Assembly: GCA_029979485.1 (NCBI GenBank)
Contig: JAPOHK010000022.1
Location: forward strand, 1-9,435
Reading direction: 5' to 3'
DNA length: 9,435 bases
DNA from: Candidatus Planktophila limnetica
GTDB lineage: Bacteria > Actinomycetota > Actinomycetes > Nanopelagicales > Nanopelagicaceae
In this document: piece after piece, positions 6,688 through 9,435 of the stretch
Numbering within the stretch: position 1 is the first letter of the stretch
Layout of the letters: the number at the start of each line of letters is the position of its first letter
Translations under genes and position numbers: made by a program
The notes under the pieces: model-generated
Seen by the model: only the letters and a program-made list of their open reading frames with translations
What the model was told of the DNA's origin: nothing
The model's database searches: none

Positions 6688-6693
6688 AGTCTA
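6688..6693 (-). promoter_or_regulatory. -10 box (TAGACT) of the EamA gene
   Basis: Minus-strand TAGACT fits TAnnnT and is separated from the GTG at 6681 by 6 nt, so transcription probably starts at or next to the start codon. No Shine-Dalgarno is present. No recognisable -35; its expected position falls at the start of the divergent RraA-like gene. Confidence 0.5.
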
Positions 6694-6700
6694 TCGGTGA

Positions 6701-6706
6701 AATACT
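6701..6706 (+). promoter_or_regulatory. -10 box (AATACT) of the RraA-like gene
   Basis: AATACT keeps the key A2 and T6 of the -10 consensus and ends 6 nt before the ATG at 6713, mirroring the minus-strand box in the same 31-bp gap. The gene lacks a usable Shine-Dalgarno, so a leaderless start at 6713 rather than the second ATG at 6716 is favoured. Confidence 0.4.
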
Positions 6707-6712
6707 GGTCTC

Positions 6713-7360
6713 ATGATGGATTTAAATTCTCTGCGAGAAATCTTTACATCTGCACTTGCATCAGATTGTTTAGATGCAATGGGCTATGGGAGACAAGTTC
6801 TCAATGAAGATATTCATATGCTTTCAGGTGAAGGAGTAATGCTGGGTTACGCATTTCCCGTACAAATTGAAATTGTTGAATCATTTCCTGAAGTTCCCTA
6901 TGTTGGATTACTTAAAGCACTAGATGCAATTGGCAAGGATCAGGTTTACGTAACTCCTACTGGTCGTGCGGGTAAAGCATCGCTCTGGGGAGAACTTCTT
7001 TCGACTGCATGCAACTTTAAAGGCGTGGCTGGTTCGCTGGCCGACGGACCTTCTCGCGATCTAACTCGATGCCGAGCCATGGGATTTAAAATTTTTGGAA
7101 CAGGATCATTGCCAGTAGATATCAATGGCCGCTATGAAGTTGTTGCTCACAACGTTCCTGGCGTAATTGATGGCGTCTCAATCAAGCCAGGAGATTTAAT
7201 TGTTGGAGATGTTGATGGGGTCACGATTGTTCCAACTGAAGCTATTGAGGAAGTCACCAAGCGCGTCATCGATAAGAGCTCAGGTGAGAGCAATTTCCGT
7301 AAAGCTGTAAAAGAGGGAATGTCTCCCTCGGCAGCATTTGAAAAATATGGGGTTTTATAA
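6713..7360 (+). CDS. RraA-like protein / 4-hydroxy-4-methyl-2-oxoglutarate aldolase family
   Basis: A 215-residue soluble protein of the RraA/HMG-aldolase fold. The ligand-site segment is G-E-L-L-S-T-A (93-99), followed by G-V-A-G-S-L-A-D-G-P-S-R-D (104-116). In the class II HMG/CHA aldolases the Arg-Asp pair equivalent to R115-D116 binds pyruvate and the divalent metal, so this copy keeps the aldolase/decarboxylase residues. The C-terminal G-D-V-D-G-V (165-170) is also family-typical. Members either cleave 4-hydroxy-2-oxo acids to pyruvate, decarboxylate oxaloacetate, or (true RraA) inhibit RNase E. The neighbouring sugar epimerase, isomerase and dehydrogenase make a catabolic aldolase role more likely, which is inference. 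Start at 6713 (Met-Met-Asp) is chosen over 6716 on promoter spacing. The stop overlaps the convergent epimerase stop by 6 bp. Confidence 0.85.
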   Translation: MMDLNSLREIFTSALASDCLDAMGYGRQVLNEDIHMLSGEGVMLGYAFPVQIEIVESFPEVPYVGLLKALDAIGKDQVYVTPTGRAGKASLWGELLSTACNFKGVAGSLADGPSRDLTRCRAMGFKIFGTGSLPVDINGRYEVVAHNVPGVIDGVSIKPGDLIVGDVDGVTIVPTEAIEEVTKRVIDKSSGESNFRKAVKEGMSPSAAFEKYGVL

Positions 7361-8239
7361 ACTCGCTAACTTTGCACGATCAAGTAAGTACTGTGGCTTG
7401 TAACCAAAACGATTAATAAATCGCTCGCTTGAATATGGAGCCATATTTCCTGAAATATCGCCACGTATTTCTGTTGTTGGATGAAACTTCTTCATTAATT
7501 CCAAAGTTGGTTCAGCTGCCATCGTGTCGGGAGCTGCCAAATTAAAGGTATCCGCACCCTTGAAATCACTCTTCACAATAGCTTCGAGTGCAGCTGCGGC
7601 ATCACGCAAATCCAAATAACACCATAAAACTTTCGCCACAATTCCCTTAGGGAATCTGTCATCTGGTGGCAAGGAATCTTCATTGCGGGCACGAGCTGCC
7701 AATTCGTACGTCTTATCAGGCAGGTTGGTCCACGGAAAACGCATTCCCACAAAATTGATACCGGTGCGGCTATGCCACATTGCAGCAGATAACTCATTTA
7801 CCTCTTTGGAGAGCGCATAACTTTCTTCATAAATGAGTGGATGATCTTCATCTACGGGAACATATTTGGGAGAACTCCAACTTTCAGAATATGCAAAACC
7901 GTATGCCGAAAGGCTTGATGCATACGCAACAATCCTGACTCCTGCATGTGCAGCAGCGCTAAATACTGCGAATGATGAAACTACATTGTTAGAAAAAACT
8001 TCATGTTGTCGTTTATCAGTTGGATTTGGAATTGCCGCTAAATGTATGACCGCTTCAACCCCGCTCATAAAACTGTCGCAGAAATTCAGGTCTCTCAAAT
8101 CACCCACAATGACTGGATGCGAAGGGGCAATTTCACCTTCGCGGCGATCAACTGCCACGACATCATGGCCTTGTGCCAACAAATGCTGTGCGGTTGCGTT
8201 TCCTAATAGGCCAGTTGCTCCGGTGACCACGATCTTCAT
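7355..8239 (-). CDS. NAD(P)-dependent sugar epimerase/dehydratase (extended/atypical SDR)
   Basis: A 294-residue Rossmann-fold enzyme. The cofactor loop is G-A-T-G-L-L-G (7-13); an acidic residue at the end of the second strand (D31, in V-A-V-D-R-R) suggests NAD rather than NADP. G-D-L-R-D (46-50) and H-L-A-A-I-P-N-P (66-73) match the adenine and nicotinamide contacts of the family. The catalytic set is S108/S109 with Y141-x-x-x-K145 (Y-A-L-S-K). Substrate is probably a nucleotide sugar, sugar or uronic acid; it cannot be decided. The ATG at 8239 lacks a Shine-Dalgarno but follows a TACGAT box by 6 nt. The gene lies 23 nt downstream of the tRNA-Lys 3' end on the same strand, so it may also receive transcripts passing through the tRNA. 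Confidence 0.88.
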   Translation of the reverse strand: MKIVVTGATGLLGNATAQHLLAQGHDVVAVDRREGEIAPSHPVIVGDLRDLNFCDSFMSGVEAVIHLAAIPNPTDKRQHEVFSNNVVSSFAVFSAAAHAGVRIVAYASSLSAYGFAYSESWSSPKYVPVDEDHPLIYEESYALSKEVNELSAAMWHSRTGINFVGMRFPWTNLPDKTYELAARARNEDSLPPDDRFPKGIVAKVLWCYLDLRDAAAALEAIVKSDFKGADTFNLAAPDTMAAEPTLELMKKFHPTTEIRGDISGNMAPYSSERFINRFGYKPQYLLDRAKLASL

Positions 8240-8245
8240 TGGCTT

Positions 8246-8251
8246 ATCGTA
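8246..8251 (-). promoter_or_regulatory. candidate -10 box (TACGAT) of the epimerase gene
   Basis: Minus-strand TACGAT lies between the tRNA-Lys and the epimerase, 6 nt before the ATG at 8239, the same spacing as for the TrmH-family, EamA and RraA-like genes. It would allow a leaderless epimerase message independent of the tRNA. No -35 is evident; its expected place is inside the tRNA acceptor/T-arm. Confidence 0.4.
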
Positions 8252-8262
8252 AGCAGATTAAG

Positions 8263-8335
8263 TTGGCCCAGACAGGCTCGAACTGTCGACCCACGGATTA
8301 AAAGTCCGTTGCTCTACCGGCTGAGCTATAGGCCC
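8263..8335 (-). tRNA. tRNA-Lys (anticodon UUU)
   Basis: A 73-nt cloverleaf read by eye: acceptor G-G-G-C-C-U-A; D-stem GCUC/GAGC with an 8-nt loop; anticodon stem ACGGA/UCCGU with loop C-U-U-U-U-A-A; variable loop of 5 nt; T-stem GACAG/CUGUC with loop U-U-C-G-A-G-C. The anticodon UUU (bases 8302-8300) reads AAA and AAG lysine codons. CCA is not encoded at the 3' end and would be added enzymatically. Positions 2-7 of the acceptor pair with 66-71 (one U:G), but 1:72 is G:A, which is unusual for an elongator tRNA. It lies 42 nt after the isomerase stop and 23 nt before the epimerase start, all on the same strand. Confidence 0.93.
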
Positions 8336-8353
8336 CACGTCTTGCGAGTGCAT

Positions 8354-8359
8354 ATCTTA
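8354..8359 (-). promoter_or_regulatory. possible -10 box (TAAGAT) for the tRNA-Lys gene
   Basis: Minus-strand TAAGAT in the 42-nt gap between the isomerase stop and the tRNA, placing a transcription start about 10-12 nt before the mature tRNA 5' end. No matching -35 was found, so the tRNA may instead be transcribed with the upstream genes. Confidence 0.3.
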
Positions 8360-8377
8360 CGACAGATTTATAGTGAT

Positions 8378-9271
8378 TTACGCCCAGATTTCATTGATCT
8401 TCCGCTTTAGGAAGTTGGCGCTCTCAATCATCTGCTCCATGCCATCAACACCGTCTTCGATAGATACCCAACCCGAAAAGCCAACACCTTTCAGAGTTGT
8501 AAATATTGCATCGTAATCGTTAAGCCCTTTTCCGATGACACCGTGTTTAAAGAATGAAACGTAACCTGCTGTGCCACCTTCTTGAGCGCGCAAATCTTCA
8601 ATCGTTCCGTTGGCAAGATATCTATCAGATGCACCCATAGAAATGACGCGATGCTTTACTTTCTCTAGCAATTCCAGCGGATCTTCTCCGGCAGCAATTG
8701 CATTTGAAGGATCAAATTGCACTCCAAAAATCGGCGAATCAATTCTGCTGACTAAATCCACAAAGACATCCATCATTTGGGCAAATTATGGTTCAGTCCA
8801 AAAATCATCTTTGTAATGATTTTCAATGACCAGCGTAACGCCAACTTTTTCAGCTTCTACTAAACACTTTTCAATTGATTCAACTACGTATCCCATACCT
8901 TGCTCACGAGTAATATCTTTGCGGCGCTGGCCTGAAAGTACGCGACATAGTTTTGCGCCCAGTTCTGCTGACATTCGAATTGAATGTATCTCGTGTTCAA
9001 CTTGTTTTTGGCGAAGCTCTGGATCTGGAATCGTGAAATCAGGAGAACAGCACATCATGGGAATCTGCATCCCAGCGCTTTCTACATACTTTCTAATCTT
9101 GGGCCAATGTGCAGGATCCTTAAAGTCTCGGAAATTGTTATACATTTCAAGACCAGGAATCTCCATAGCACCTGCCATATCTATCCATTCGTAGATAGAT
9201 AAACCGTCTGGTGCTACTAAATCTTTGATCCAACCTTTGGGAAATGCTGCAATTTGAGGTGTGGTTGTCAT
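8378..9271 (-). pseudogene. TIM-barrel sugar-phosphate isomerase/epimerase interrupted by one in-frame TAA
   Basis: The frame runs from the ATG at 9271 to a TAA at 8378-8380, 297 codons if read through, but codon 162 (8786-8788) is TAA. Both halves are in the same frame and look well conserved: xylose-isomerase-like barrel with a strand-end glutamate in V-I-E150-N-H, F-D187-P-S-N after the stop, and S-I-E272-D-G near the end, all plausible metal ligands. The residue pattern around the stop (F-W-T-E-P-stop-F-A-Q) suggests a Glu GAA changed to TAA by one base. The position where related barrels usually have a metal-binding His (before A-S-D-R, residue 213) reads Gly. Without readthrough the product would lack half the barrel; an internal ATG at 8776 has no ribosome site. 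The ATG at 9271 directly follows the dehydrogenase stop, indicating an operon. A sequencing error or strain variant is a real alternative to a true pseudogene. Confidence 0.8.
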
Positions 9272-9435
9272 TTAAAGTTTTTCTGGGTTGCGACCAATAA
9301 TGGAAAATTGTTCGAGCTCGACAACAGCGCCAGTAAATGGCTTTGATTCATCACCCAACCAATAAATAGCAGCCTCGGCTAATTGTTCAGGAGTTGTCAT
9401 TGTGCCAAATGGAATATCGGTCCGAGATAACCGCT
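9272..9435 (-). CDS. C-terminal end of a short-chain dehydrogenase/reductase (partial)
   Basis: The minus strand is open from the window edge to a TAA at 9272-9274, giving 54 residues; the start and catalytic core lie outside. The segment F-G-T-M-T-T-P-E-Q-L-A-E-A-A, followed by Y-W-L-G-D-E-S and T-G-A-V-V-E-L-E, is the typical end of a classical SDR: the helix after the substrate loop, then the last strand (usually ...G.v..vdGG). Here the final strand ends in V-V-E-L-E-Q-F and then I-I-G-R-N-P. Its stop codon is directly followed by the isomerase ATG, with no spacer, so the two are almost certainly one operon and translationally coupled. Substrate cannot be inferred from the tail. Confidence 0.72.
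   Translation of the reverse strand, partial: RLSRTDIPFGTMTTPEQLAEAAIYWLGDESKPFTGAVVELEQFSIIGRNPEKL

Noticed and set aside
7866..8252. 128-codon plus-strand frame
   Set aside because: It lies antisense within the epimerase gene, has no start signal and a low-complexity composition; a shadow of the real gene.
8378..8776. Separate 132-residue protein starting at the internal ATG
   Set aside because: It is in the same frame as the upstream half, has no Shine-Dalgarno, and the two parts join into one barrel of normal length; better described as one interrupted gene.
8826..9194. 122-codon plus-strand frame opposite the isomerase
   Set aside because: The minus strand carries clear TIM-barrel coding sequence here; the plus frame is Ser/Arg/Ile-rich shadow without motifs.

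Overview
The window reads as a densely packed chromosomal segment of a low-to-mid GC actinobacterium, most plausibly a streamlined planktonic lineage such as the freshwater acI/Nanopelagicales group. That placement is inference. It rests on the actinobacterial-looking TrmH-family methyltransferase, TAnnnT boxes sitting just before start codons (leaderless style), a Nur-like operator, and near-absent intergenic space. No rRNA or phylogenetic marker is present to confirm it. No insertion sequence, phage gene, CRISPR array or replication origin was seen.

Layout from left to right. (1) 1-147 (+) is the Pro/Thr/Gln-rich and acidic tail of an unidentified gene. (2) 144-1690 (-) holds a small four-helix membrane protein followed by an exported PBP4-type D-Ala-D-Ala carboxypeptidase. 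(3) 1736-3561 (+) holds a TrmH/SpoU RNA methyltransferase and an MFS permease two bases apart. (4) 3499-4455 (-) is a seven-repeat TPR protein. (5) 4599-5786 (+) is a NiCoT nickel/cobalt permease preceded by a palindrome that matches the Streptomyces Nur box. (6) 5761-6681 (-) is an EamA-type drug/metabolite transporter. (7) 6713-7360 (+) is a RraA/HMG-aldolase-like protein. (8) 7355-9435 (-) holds, in transcription order, the end of a short-chain dehydrogenase, a TIM-barrel sugar-phosphate isomerase/epimerase split by one in-frame TAA, a tRNA-Lys(UUU), and an NAD-dependent sugar epimerase/dehydratase.

The right third (aldolase-like protein, epimerase, isomerase, dehydrogenase) looks like a carbohydrate or sugar-acid catabolic neighbourhood; its substrate cannot be read from the sequence. 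The left part is housekeeping: cell wall, RNA modification and transport. All four convergent gene pairs overlap at their 3' ends (4, 63, 26 and 6 bp). Divergent pairs are separated by only 45, 143 and 31 bp, with promoter elements packed between the starts.

The most useful leads are the Nur-like box before the nickel transporter, the single nonsense codon in an otherwise intact isomerase, the repeated -10/N6/start-codon arrangement, the GC-rich block covering the nickel transporter's upstream region and first ~47 codons, and a tRNA-Lys whose 1:72 pair is G:A. I do not see a clearly new multi-gene system here.
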